DNA from: JABDBK01 sp964453575 | GTDB lineage: Bacteria; Pseudomonadota; Gammaproteobacteria; DSM-16500 | NCBI GenBank assembly: GCA_964453575.1 | Contig: CAYVRW010000035.1 | Coordinates: 1 to 21,403, forward strand | Length of the DNA: 21,403 nucleotides | Direction: 5' to 3' | Shown here: positions 14,953 through 21,403 of the stretch, one piece after another | Layout of the letters: every line of letters starts with the position of its first letter | How positions within the stretch are numbered: position 1 is the stretch's first letter | Position numbers and translations under genes: made by a program | The notes under the pieces: generated by a model | The model's input: only the letters and a program-made list of their open reading frames with translations | Databases searched by the model: none | What the model was told of the DNA's origin: nothing

Positions 14953-15666
14953 TTATTTTGCTGAAATTTCCACATAAATATAAACAACTGGCTGCTCTGG
15001 ATTTCCATTTTTCTTCTCAACCCAAGCATCAACAATTCGACCTGATACTATCCAAGCTTTCATATAAGGTATAAGTGCACGCGTTACATATCCAATATGT
15101 TGGTCGCCAACAAAAATTTTAATTACTTCCTCGTTACGATTATTGTCAAATTCTTTCCGAAAGCTAACTCGATCATCATAATCAATCTTAAGATTTGATA
15201 TATATCTATAGCCTGCCGCTTCTAATAAAAACTCAAAAGACGTATTGATTTCGTAAAAAGGATTAACAATAGCAAATCCATCAGAGGGGAGCCGTGCTCC
15301 GGTGTATCCTAATAGAGCAAAATCACTTAAATTAGTATTTGGCTGAATCCTAAAGCCTTCCAAGTATTGCGCGTAGTCTGCTCGAGATTTTGGCGGTAAT
15401 CGTCGCATTAAAGAATCTAACACACCACTTTCATATGTCTCATTTATATTTTGGAACGCTGGATAATATTCAAAGCCACAGCTGCGCGCTTTGAGAAAAT
15501 CATTTGAATCAACCAAATATTGAAGCTTTATCTTATCATCAACGCGATTCAATTCAGCGACAACATATCGTGTACGCTCTTGATTATCTTGCCAAGTCAT
15601 TAATAACTTTGTTGGCTCTATTATATGTTCAATAAAATGTTCTATCGAATGAGAACGCATTTGCAT
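14953..15666 (-). CDS. HIRAN-domain protein
   Basis: About 237 residues from ATG at 15664-15666; GTG at 15678 or ATG at 15660 are alternatives. The N-terminal part follows a recognisable pattern: LLMTWQDNQERTRYVVAELN, GFEYYPAF, then DSLMRRLPPKSRADYAQYLE and LLGYTGARLPSDGF, as in bacterial proteins with a LTWQDP-R-YPVG block and RPDY-EFL segment. The last 50-60 residues (VIKIFVGDQHIGYVTRALIP onward) resemble a HIRAN domain, known in SWI/SNF-like helicases such as HLTF where it binds 3' DNA ends. Stand-alone bacterial relatives are not characterised; some occur near defence or toxin genes. The assignment is from pattern memory. Confidence 0.62.
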   Translation of the reverse strand: MQMRSHSIEHFIEHIIEPTKLLMTWQDNQERTRYVVAELNRVDDKIKLQYLVDSNDFLKARSCGFEYYPAFQNINETYESGVLDSLMRRLPPKSRADYAQYLEGFRIQPNTNLSDFALLGYTGARLPSDGFAIVNPFYEINTSFEFLLEAAGYRYISNLKIDYDDRVSFRKEFDNNRNEEVIKIFVGDQHIGYVTRALIPYMKAWIVSGRIVDAWVEKKNGNPEQPVVYIYVEISAK

Positions 15667-15759
15667 TATTACCGTCACCCCATATTAACTATTCAGTTCA
15701 TGCAATAGTCGCTTATGCCGAAAATTAGTTGAAATACCATCCTAACCCATTGATTAACA

Positions 15760-15835
15760 TGGCGCTCCCTGCGGAATTCGAATCCGCGTTACCGCCGTGA
15801 GAGGGCGATGTCCTAGGCCACTAGACGAAGGGAGC
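15760..15835 (-). tRNA. tRNA-Glu (anticodon CTC)
   Basis: 76 bases including an encoded CCA (complement of 15760-15762). The acceptor stem GCTCCCT pairs perfectly with AGGGAGC. The anticodon loop is CTCTCAC between ATCGCC and GGCGG arms, giving CTC, which reads GAG. The T arm has TTCGAAT. The body closely follows E. coli tRNA-Glu (CTTCGTCTAG...GGCCTAGGACA). E. coli has only the TTC anticodon, so this genome probably carries another tRNA-Glu(TTC) elsewhere. Confidence 0.93.
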
Positions 15836-15842
15836 GTAACCC

Positions 15843-15952
15843 TTGCAGAAGGTTAGTTATTCATTTTTACGCTCCGAGCAGCACGTCCATGTGCTAAATG
15901 TTGCCATCCTTGGCAACAAGTCGCTAAAAAATGAATAACTAACCTTCTGCAA
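15843..15952. repeat. 110-bp element with 26-bp perfect inverted ends
   Basis: Left arm 15843-15868 (starts TTGCAGAAGGTTAGTTATTC) is exactly complementary to 15927-15952. Between the arms are two further small hairpins, GCAC/GTGC (15881-15894) and GTTGCC/GGCAAC (about 15900-15916). The structure is cruciform-like and MITE-sized but codes for nothing. It lies seven bases from the 5' end of tRNA-Glu, and TTACGCTCC inside it (15867-15875) repeats, in inverted orientation, the tRNA 5' junction (15831-15839). No target duplication is obvious. Confidence 0.85.
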
Positions 15953-16026
15953 TGAGAATAACTGGCAGCATAGCTTTATACAAGAAAGGTGGTATTATAC
16001 GGAAATATTTGAATAAGTAACTCAGT

Positions 16027-16041
16027 GAGGGTAAAAAAATT
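16027..16041 (+). promoter_or_regulatory. Ribosome site and AUU start of pcnB
   Basis: GAGGG (16027-16031), then seven bases, then ATT (16039-16041) in frame with PcnB. The next usable codon, TTG at 16048, is 16 bases from GAGGG, too far. No in-frame ATG exists before the catalytic domain, and an in-frame stop lies at 16018-16020. E. coli pcnB is also reported to start at AUU. Confidence 0.65.
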
Positions 16042-17376
16042 ATTAAGTTGTTAAAAGGGTTTATAAATCAGTTTAAAAAGGCTAAACCCAAGGAAAAAAT
16101 TAAACCTATTATCATTCCACGTGCAGACCATACGATTTCACGCAATGCTATCAGCCGTAATGCGCTAAAAGTGCTCTATCGTTTACATGAATCAGGCTAC
16201 AGCGCCTACCTGGTGGGTGGCTGTGTTAGGGATATGCTTTTAGACAAAAAGCCCAAAGATTTTGATGTGGCAACGGATGCTCATCCTGAAGAAATCCGTA
16301 AAGTTTTCAAAAATTGTCGTTTGATTGGCCGGCGTTTTCGCTTGGCCCATGTGTTTTTTGGGCGGGAAATCATAGAGGTTGCCACCTTTAGAACCCACCA
16401 TGAGAACGCCGAAGAACAGCATGGCAAAATGCAAAATGGCATGATTATACGAGACAATGTCTATGGCACCATTGAAGATGATGCATGGCGGCGCGATTTT
16501 CGTATGAATGCGCTTTATTACAATATTGCTGATTTTTCTATTGTCGATTACACCGGCGGTATGCAAGACATTAGCGATAAAGTATTGCATATGATTGGCG
16601 AACCGGAGCAGCGTTACCATGAAGATCCCGTGCGTTTATTAAGGACGGTGCGATTTTTAGCTAAACTCGACATTGGTATTAGTCCTGAAACCGAAGAGCC
16701 TTTGATACGTCTGAGTTATCTTTTAGGTCATGTTTCCTCCGCCAGACTCTATCAAGAAGTATTAAAATTTTTCCAAGAGGGCGCCTCCCTCAAAACAGTA
16801 CAACTGTTGCAGAAATATAACTTGTTTGTACAATTGTTTCCGCTGACGGCTGAAAGTTTAAAAGATCCAAAAGCTAAACAATTTATTGAAGAAGCACTAG
16901 ATAATACGGATAAGCGGGTTCAAGGTGAAAAATCCGTTTCGCCGGCTTTCTTATTTGCGATTCTTCTATGGCATCCCTTTGTAAAAGAAGTTGCCTCTTA
17001 TAACAATGAAAAACTGCCGCTTTTTGTGATCCACGACAAAGCACTGCAACATGTTCTGAAGCAACAAACTCAAGTATTGGCCATTACACGCGTTATGCAA
17101 GTCACCATTCGTGAAATTTGCACGTTACAACATCGCTTAAGCCAACGCAGGGGTACACAGCCTTATCGTTTATTAGAGCATCCACGTTTTCGCGCGGCTT
17201 ATGATTTACTTATCATACGAGCTAATTCCGATGAATCTATCAAAGAATTATCCGAATGGTGGACCCAGTTTCAAACCGCGCTACCGGAGCATCGTGAACG
17301 GATGATGAAAGAAGTGCAAAAAACTTCACCGCCAAGAAAGCGTAAATTCAAAAAATTTCCGCCTAAAACAAAATAA
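16039..17376 (+). CDS. pcnB: Poly(A) polymerase I
   Basis: 445 residues if started at ATT 16039 (442 from TTG 16048). It adds 3' poly(A) tails that mark RNA for decay. The nucleotidyltransferase head is clear: LVGGCVRDMLL, then DFDVATDA with the catalytic Asp74 and Asp76, RRFRLAHV, and WRRDFRMNAL (RRDF at 151-154). The RNA-binding neck and body include YHEDPVRLLRTVRF. The long C-terminal body and very basic tail (PPRKRKFKKFPPKTK) separate PcnB from CCA-adding enzymes. In many gammaproteobacteria folK follows; it does not here. A second copy of the last 28 codons lies at 17751-17834, beyond a toxin-antitoxin fragment, so the 3' end has been rebuilt by an insertion. Confidence 0.94.
   Translation: MIKLLKGFINQFKKAKPKEKIKPIIIPRADHTISRNAISRNALKVLYRLHESGYSAYLVGGCVRDMLLDKKPKDFDVATDAHPEEIRKVFKNCRLIGRRFRLAHVFFGREIIEVATFRTHHENAEEQHGKMQNGMIIRDNVYGTIEDDAWRRDFRMNALYYNIADFSIVDYTGGMQDISDKVLHMIGEPEQRYHEDPVRLLRTVRFLAKLDIGISPETEEPLIRLSYLLGHVSSARLYQEVLKFFQEGASLKTVQLLQKYNLFVQLFPLTAESLKDPKAKQFIEEALDNTDKRVQGEKSVSPAFLFAILLWHPFVKEVASYNNEKLPLFVIHDKALQHVLKQQTQVLAITRVMQVTIREICTLQHRLSQRRGTQPYRLLEHPRFRAAYDLLIIRANSDESIKELSEWWTQFQTALPEHRERMMKEVQKTSPPRKRKFKKFPPKTK
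17302..17348 (+). repeat. Direct repeat, pcnB tail copy 1
   Basis: 47 bases identical to 17751-17797, coding for MMKEVQKTSPPRKRK inside intact pcnB, with weaker similarity continuing to the stop codon. The two copies flank the antitoxin/toxin fragment in the same orientation, 449 bases apart start to start. Confidence 0.9.
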
Positions 17377-17416
17377 AACCGGTCCTGGATCAGCGATTCC
17401 CACTAAACAAGGTTAA

Positions 17417-17578
17417 CTATTCATCTTTACGAAGCGAATTGGCAGCCGCTTTTTTGGCAAAAGCCGCTTCTTCTTTAGCATTTTTTACAGACTTCCACTC
17501 ACCACGCTCGACTGACTCCAAGAGATCTTGTTCCTCTGGGTCAAGTTTTACATTAAAAACATCTCTTTTTTTCTTCAT
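17417..17578 (-). CDS. Antitoxin of a BrnTA-like toxin-antitoxin pair
   Basis: 53 residues: MKKKRDVFNVKLDPEEQDLL followed by ESVERGEWKSVKNAKEEAAF and a Lys/Ala-rich end (LRKDE). Short acidic-then-basic antitoxins with an ERGEWKSV segment are paired with small toxins carrying the NGYVYLVPF motif. Relatives often continue into an RHH DNA-binding domain; this one ends after LRKDE, so it may lack the DNA-binding part. Its ATG overlaps the toxin stop by four bases and has a good GAGGTG ribosome site. The toxin-first order is the one used by brnTA loci. Its toxin is N-terminally broken. Confidence 0.65.
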   Translation of the reverse strand: MKKKRDVFNVKLDPEEQDLLESVERGEWKSVKNAKEEAAFAKKAAANSLRKDE

Positions 17579-17742
17579 AATTCACCTCTTTTGCCTAAGT
17601 ACTTTTTAGTAAGTTTTCGGCTCGGTACAATAGTTTTAAGAAATACCGTATGTTTATCCTTTCTTACAAACGGTACTAAATAGACATATCCATTCATATC
17701 TATAATATAAATCTCCTGATTCGGATATTTTTCCTTATTATG
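17575..17742 (-). pseudogene. Toxin fragment (BrnT-like), N-terminus lost
   Basis: The reading HNKEKYPNQEIYIIDMNGYV then YLVPFVRKDKHTVFLKTIVP and SRKLTKKYLG is the C-terminal half of a small RNase-type toxin (core NGYVYLVPFV, end PSRK-TKKYLG). About 35-40 N-terminal residues are missing: upstream of 17742 the frame runs antisense through the second pcnB tail copy. A 69-residue chimeric ORF from ATG at 17784 remains open (MAVKFFALLSSCFW comes from antisense pcnB), but it lacks the expected N-terminal catalytic segment. It is probably inactive. Confidence 0.7.
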
Positions 17743-17750
17743 CCAGAAGC

Positions 17751-17834
17751 ATGATGAAAGAAGTGCAAAAAACTTCACCGCCAAGAAAGCGTAAATTTAA
17801 AAAATTTTCCTCTAGACAAAAACCCAAACAATAG
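17751..17834 (+). pseudogene. Displaced second copy of the pcnB 3' end
   Basis: The frame reads MMKEVQKTSPPRKRKFKKF then SSRQKPKQ-stop. The first 47 bases are identical to 17302-17348; the end differs (SSRQKPKQ against PPKTK). It is detached from the rest of pcnB by the toxin-antitoxin fragment. One of the two ends is the ancestral tail and the other arrived with the insertion. Confidence 0.82.
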
Positions 17835-17890
17835 CATATTATTTTTATTCTAATAACACATTTGTATAATAAAAAGACAAGGCATTCAAC

Positions 17891-18313
17891 ATGCAAAATT
17901 GCAATCCTGAAAGTAAAAATAGTAGCACAAAACTTTTTTTTACTATAACCGGTGATACTGAAAATGAGATAAGGCAAAATTATCGAAATTTACAGATTAC
18001 TCTTGAATCTTTCCCTGATTACGCAGGGGCAGCACGTACTAAGGCTGCTGAGGGTTTATTGAGACCTGGTGAGACCGAAGAAATCGAAAGCCAAAGGTTA
18101 AAAACCAGCTACGAGAGGAGTAAAGAGTTTTTTCAATCTTATACAAAAGGCAGCTTTAAGATACCTGAATATATCATTGTTCCACCAAAGGTATGGGAGA
18201 ATCAAATAAGAGCTTTCCAGGCACAAGGAGAGGAAAAAAGTACAGCGCCTTCAAGCTCAAGCGCCGCACAAAATCAAGGAGAAGAAAGAGCAATAGGCCA
18301 GAGGCATATCTAA
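17891..18313 (+). CDS. Hypothetical protein
   Basis: 140 residues, no recognised family. AAGG lies eight bases upstream of the ATG. The centre is helical and charged (DTENEIRQNYRNLQITLESF, then ERSKEFFQSYTKGSFKIPEY). The C-terminal third is low-complexity, rich in Gln, Glu, Ser and Ala (EEKSTAPSSSSAAQNQGEER). No signal peptide and no membrane segment. A short soluble protein with a polar, Glu-containing tail would fit a type IV secretion substrate, but nothing here proves it. It sits directly after the pcnB insertion scar and before the TPR gene, as a single-gene unit. Confidence 0.6.
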   Translation: MQNCNPESKNSSTKLFFTITGDTENEIRQNYRNLQITLESFPDYAGAARTKAAEGLLRPGETEEIESQRLKTSYERSKEFFQSYTKGSFKIPEYIIVPPKVWENQIRAFQAQGEEKSTAPSSSSAAQNQGEERAIGQRHI

Positions 18314-18340
18314 TTAGAACCTTGACTTGAATTTATCATT

Positions 18341-18376
18341 CAACCAGTTGATCATAGCTATGTGATTACCTGGTTG
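18341..18376 (+). promoter_or_regulatory. Hairpin just before the TPR-methyltransferase start
   Basis: CAACCAG (18341-18347) pairs with CTGGTTG (18370-18376), with a partly paired interior (GATCA with TGATT). It ends eight bases before the ATG and covers the only ribosome-site-like bases (GGTTGAG). It may limit translation or be a leftover terminator stem without a T-tract. Confidence 0.35.
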
Positions 18377-18383
18377 AGATAAA

Positions 18384-19973
18384 ATGGCAAAAAAATTACC
18401 AAATTTCACGCAAATACGCGAACTTCATAAAGCAGGCTTACTCGATGAGGCCGAGGCAGGCTATCTTGCTCTTTTGCGTGCGGAGCCCAAAGATCCAGAA
18501 ATATTGCATTCATTAGGTGTAATCCATACCCAGAAAAAAAACTTCAGCCAAGCTATTATCTATTTAGAAAAAGCCATAAACGCAGCGCCCAACGATCCAG
18601 CCATTACATTGCATCTTGCCAATGTTTTAAAACTTCAAGGTCTGTATAGCCAAGCTATTCAACTTTTGGAAAACACCTTAAAAATCCACCCTGATTATCC
18701 ACCGGCTTTCAATAATCTGGGCACTGTTTATTATGCGTTAGGCAAACTTGATGATGCGATCCAAGCTTATAACAATGCTATTAAAAAATATCCTGGTTAT
18801 GTGGATGCTTATTATAATTTAGGATTAGCACTTAGCAAAAAAAATCGTTTTGAAGAAGCCATAAAGACCTATCAACATTTATTATCATTAAGCCCTGATC
18901 ATCAAGCTGCGCGTTTTCATTTAGCTTGTCTTTATATGCAAGAAAATAATATTAACGATGCGCTTAAAGAATTTTTTATCATCGAAGCTGCGCAACCTTA
19001 TCATTTTGAAACACAAACGAACCTTGCGAGTTGCTTTTTAAAACAAGGTTTAATCAATGAAGCAAAAGACCATTATTTAAAAGCTATAGAATTAAAACCT
19101 GAAGATACGCAAATTCTTTTTAATTTGGGCGTGATTAATATGCAACAAGGTCAGGTTGATCAAGCGATACAGTTTTATCAACAAGCAACCTTAGTGAACC
19201 CTGATTTTTTTGCTGCTCACAATAATTTAGCCGTAGCCTTTTTAGCAAAAAAACATGTAGGTTATGCCTTAAAACATTTTCAGGAAGCTTATCGTTTGCA
19301 GCCGAAAAGTAAAGCTCTCGAATATACCATAAAAATGCTTTCGGAAAATGAACCCTTGCTATCAGCACCGCCTGAATATATTCAATCTTTATTTGATGCT
19401 TATGCTGATCATTATGAACCGCATTTATTGAACGCGCTTGAATATAAAATTCCAGAAATTTTTCAGAAAACATTATCTAACGTCGACCACAAAAACCTGG
19501 ATATTTTAGATTTAGGTTGCGGCACTGGCTTATGTGGGGTGGTTGTTAAGCCTTATGCAAAAAAATTGTTGGGCGTTGATTTGTCGCCAAAAATGTTGGC
19601 GGTAGCTTCTGAAAAACAAATTTATGATTAATTAATTACTCAAGATTTAACAGCTTATTTAGCCGATAAACACGAACAATTTGATTTAATTCTTGCGGGT
19701 GATGTATTTGTTTATATGGGCGAGCTGAATACGATCGTAAACCTTGCTTATAAAGCTTTACGCAAGCATGGTTTACTTATTTTTAATACTGAAATTGATA
19801 CGGAATCCGATTATAAAATGAATCAATCTGGCCGTTTTTCTCATAAAAAATCTTATTTGGATTCACTTGCAAAGGAAAATCATTTCAACATACGGAACTA
19901 TCAAACCTGTCTTACCCGTATGCAAAACAATGAAGCTGTCTATGGACATTTGTATGTATTACAAAAGGAATGA
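18384..19973 (+). pseudogene. TPR-repeat methyltransferase, broken by one in-frame TAA
   Basis: The full frame would be 529 residues. Residues 1-310 carry about eight tetratricopeptide repeats (PAFNNLGTVYYALGKLDDAI is a clear unit). A class I SAM-dependent methyltransferase follows, with motif I ILDLGCGTGLCG and GVDLSPKMLAVA. At 19629-19631 the codon after KQIYD is TAA; the same frame then continues with LITQDL, FDLILAGDVFVYMG (motif IV) and KALRKHGLLIFNTE to the stop at 19971-19973. Relatives usually have IYDEL at the break, so GAA to TAA is the simplest change. The 415-residue product keeps the SAM-binding loop but lacks the rest of the catalytic domain. Substrate unknown. A sequencing error or readthrough would restore it. 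Confidence 0.82.
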
Positions 19974-19975
19974 TT

Positions 19976-21181
19976 ATGCTTAAAAAATGCCTGTTATTTC
20001 TATGCATTGTTGTTCTCACTGCATGCTCTAACCAGGGACGCATACAGCCGCGCGGCACAAATGATTTAATCCGCGAAACATGGATTTATCAAATGAATAT
20101 CAATCCTAATGTTTGGCTTAAAAACGCTGACCCTTGGTTTTTAACGGGAGAACCTAATCTTGCCGAACAGCAATCTGCGACTGCTCCACTTTATAAGGCT
20201 ATTACGACTAGTACCGTTCGAGTTCCTGATTTTACTCAAATAGTGGTTGCGGGTGATTATCAAGTGCAAATCGTAGGAGGCCAAGCGCATAACAGCGTTT
20301 ATATTTTTGGGCCCAATGCTGATGCTCAGCATGTTTCGGTTGAACTACGTGATAACAAATTAATATTAACACAAAGCAATAAACCCACAGGCACCATACG
20401 TAATGTCATCGTACGCATAGGTATGCGTAATTTACGAAGTATTGAAAACATGGGCACAGGTTTAGTGATGGGAAGAGACATTACTTCCGATAAATTAAGA
20501 ATTATTGCCGGCGGTGCGGGATCGGTTTTACTTGTTGGCAATATGAATCTTAAAATTGTCGAACAACAAGGCATGGGCACGATCACCGTATTGGGAGCAC
20601 AAAGTCCCAAACTTAATGTGACTGCACTAGGCCCTGGCAATGTTAATATCAGCGGCCGAGTTGGTATAGAAAATATTTTACATAAAGGCAATGGGACCGT
20701 TCATATAGTAGGCGCAGACACCGATAGTTTGTGCATTAATACTGGTGGCAATGGTCTTACAACGGTCTATGGTTATGTTAATTTAAAAAAGGTTTTTTCT
20801 GATAATGGCAGTCGAGTTTATGTAAGTTGGGTTTACAATCAAGAACAACTCAATGTGATGACAAGAGGCAAATCTATTGTAGGTATAGCAGGTGGCGCCT
20901 ATAATCTCGATGTAAAAACGTTTGGTTATTCTTGTTTCTTAGGTGAATACTTACGAGCTGAAACCGTTTATATCAGTACTAAAGATAAATCGCATGCTGA
21001 TATTACGGCACGTCAAAAAATATTTGCAACGGCTGTCAATCAGAGCGGCATATTATATTATGGTTCGCCTGCGATTCTCACAAAATTCGTTTCACAACAA
21101 GCGACTATTTTTAATGTAGGCCCTCATCAAAGAGACCTTAGCCTTATCATTCCTAAACCGTTAAGAAACAACACAACCTGA
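19976..21181 (+). CDS. Lipoprotein with GIN/DUF2807-like beta domain
   Basis: About 401 residues from ATG 19976, which has AAAGGA six bases upstream; ATG 19970 overlaps the previous stop and is less likely. The N-terminus MLKKCLLFLCIVVLTACSNQ is a lipoprotein signal with lipobox LTAC (lipidated Cys17). The residue after Cys is Ser, which favours outer-membrane sorting. The rest is rich in short beta strands with Gly/Asn turns (RIIAGGAGSVLLVGNM, KLNVTALGPGNVNISGRVGI, NGLTTVYGYVN), the pattern of the DUF2807 putative auto-transporter adhesin head domain. Two tandem sheets are likely. It is tightly linked to the broken methyltransferase gene. The role is unknown; a cell-envelope structure or adhesion is possible. 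Confidence 0.82.
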   Translation: MLKKCLLFLCIVVLTACSNQGRIQPRGTNDLIRETWIYQMNINPNVWLKNADPWFLTGEPNLAEQQSATAPLYKAITTSTVRVPDFTQIVVAGDYQVQIVGGQAHNSVYIFGPNADAQHVSVELRDNKLILTQSNKPTGTIRNVIVRIGMRNLRSIENMGTGLVMGRDITSDKLRIIAGGAGSVLLVGNMNLKIVEQQGMGTITVLGAQSPKLNVTALGPGNVNISGRVGIENILHKGNGTVHIVGADTDSLCINTGGNGLTTVYGYVNLKKVFSDNGSRVYVSWVYNQEQLNVMTRGKSIVGIAGGAYNLDVKTFGYSCFLGEYLRAETVYISTKDKSHADITARQKIFATAVNQSGILYYGSPAILTKFVSQQATIFNVGPHQRDLSLIIPKPLRNNTT

Positions 21182-21403
21182 GCGAGGTTCAGCATGGTCT
21201 TGCTGTCGTTCAAGAAAATGTTTTTTAACTTGTTTTGTAAATAAGCCTAATTCAGCTCTTGCTGTTTTTTCTTCTTTTGTATATTTATTTAATTTATATT
21301 CTGCTTTAACATTTTGGTACTGCTCTAAAAGCTTTGTGTTTTCTTCTACGCATTTTTTAAGTTTATCTCTATCTTCTTTGTGATCGCGAAGTTCTAGACG
21401 TGC
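21161..21403 (-). CDS. C-terminus of a charged helical protein (partial)
   Basis: 80 codons and a stop, running off the right edge with no in-frame stop. The visible part is highly charged and helical (ARLELRDHKEDRDKLKKCVE, NTKLLEQYQNVKAEYKLNKY), consistent with a coiled coil, then TARAELGLFTKQVKKHFLER and a short tail RSGCVVS. Its last 21 bases overlap the end of the convergent lipoprotein gene. No family can be named from this piece; codon use and lack of stops support a real gene. Confidence 0.65.
   Translation of the reverse strand, partial: ARLELRDHKEDRDKLKKCVEENTKLLEQYQNVKAEYKLNKYTKEEKTARAELGLFTKQVKKHFLERQQDHAEPRSGCVVS

Noticed and set aside
15700..15760. Integrase-type att duplication of the tRNA-Glu 3' end
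   Set aside because: No second copy of the tRNA 3' sequence was seen in the window and no integrase gene is present.
13180..17423. 11-base word TTAACTATTCA at 13181, 15685 and 17413, similar to the arms of the 15843-15952 element
   Set aside because: AT-rich, short and in different contexts (two intergenic, one in antitoxin coding sequence); chance is likely. A genome-wide count would decide.
17738..17977. Minus-strand ORF of 79 codons over the displaced pcnB tail
   Set aside because: It is antisense to the pcnB copy and the hypothetical gene, with no ribosome site and no family likeness.

Overview
The window looks like a gammaproteobacterial chromosome, most likely from a host-associated member of the Legionellales. 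It is AT-rich. It keeps the gammaproteobacterial neighbourhoods trxA-rho and ygfB-pepP-ubiH, and it carries an ankyrin protein, secreted leucine-rich-repeat (LRR) proteins and several decayed genes. The taxonomic placement is inference from gene content; no rRNA is present.

Layout. Positions 1-3190 hold, all on the minus strand, the start of rho, trxA, an Atg22/UMF1-type MFS transporter and ubiH. Positions 3211-8900 are an accessory island: four paralogous exported LRR proteins, REP-like palindromes, duplicated flank fragments and two plus-strand antitoxin genes whose toxins survive only as about 11-13 N-terminal codons (vapC-like and mazF-like). The island sits between pepP (8922-10229) and ubiH (2036-3190), which are adjacent in the E. 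coli ygfB-pepP-ubiH operon. A fused remnant of a second pepP/ygfB segment (6828-6931) shows that the island grew by segmental duplication followed by deletion.

Positions 10890-16000 carry a small DUF6356-like gene, a large ankyrin protein whose N-terminal half has a Cys...His...Asp pattern resembling YopT-type cysteine proteases, a secreted Cys-containing protein, a calcineurin-type metallophosphoesterase, a HIRAN-domain protein and tRNA-Glu(CTC). A 110-bp element with perfect 26-bp terminal inverted repeats lies beside the tRNA. pcnB (16039-17376) appears to start at AUU, as reported for E. coli pcnB. A broken toxin/antitoxin pair follows it, lying between two copies of the pcnB 3' end. The right end holds a hypothetical acidic protein, a TPR-methyltransferase gene split by one in-frame TAA, a GIN/DUF2807-like lipoprotein and the C-terminus of a charged helical protein.

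Overall theme: housekeeping operons stay intact while accessory DNA inserted between or at the ends of them is decaying. Three separate toxin-antitoxin loci all keep the antitoxin and have lost most of the toxin. The best candidates for new biology are the four-gene secreted LRR cluster with Cys-capped ends and the ankyrin/protease-like putative effector.
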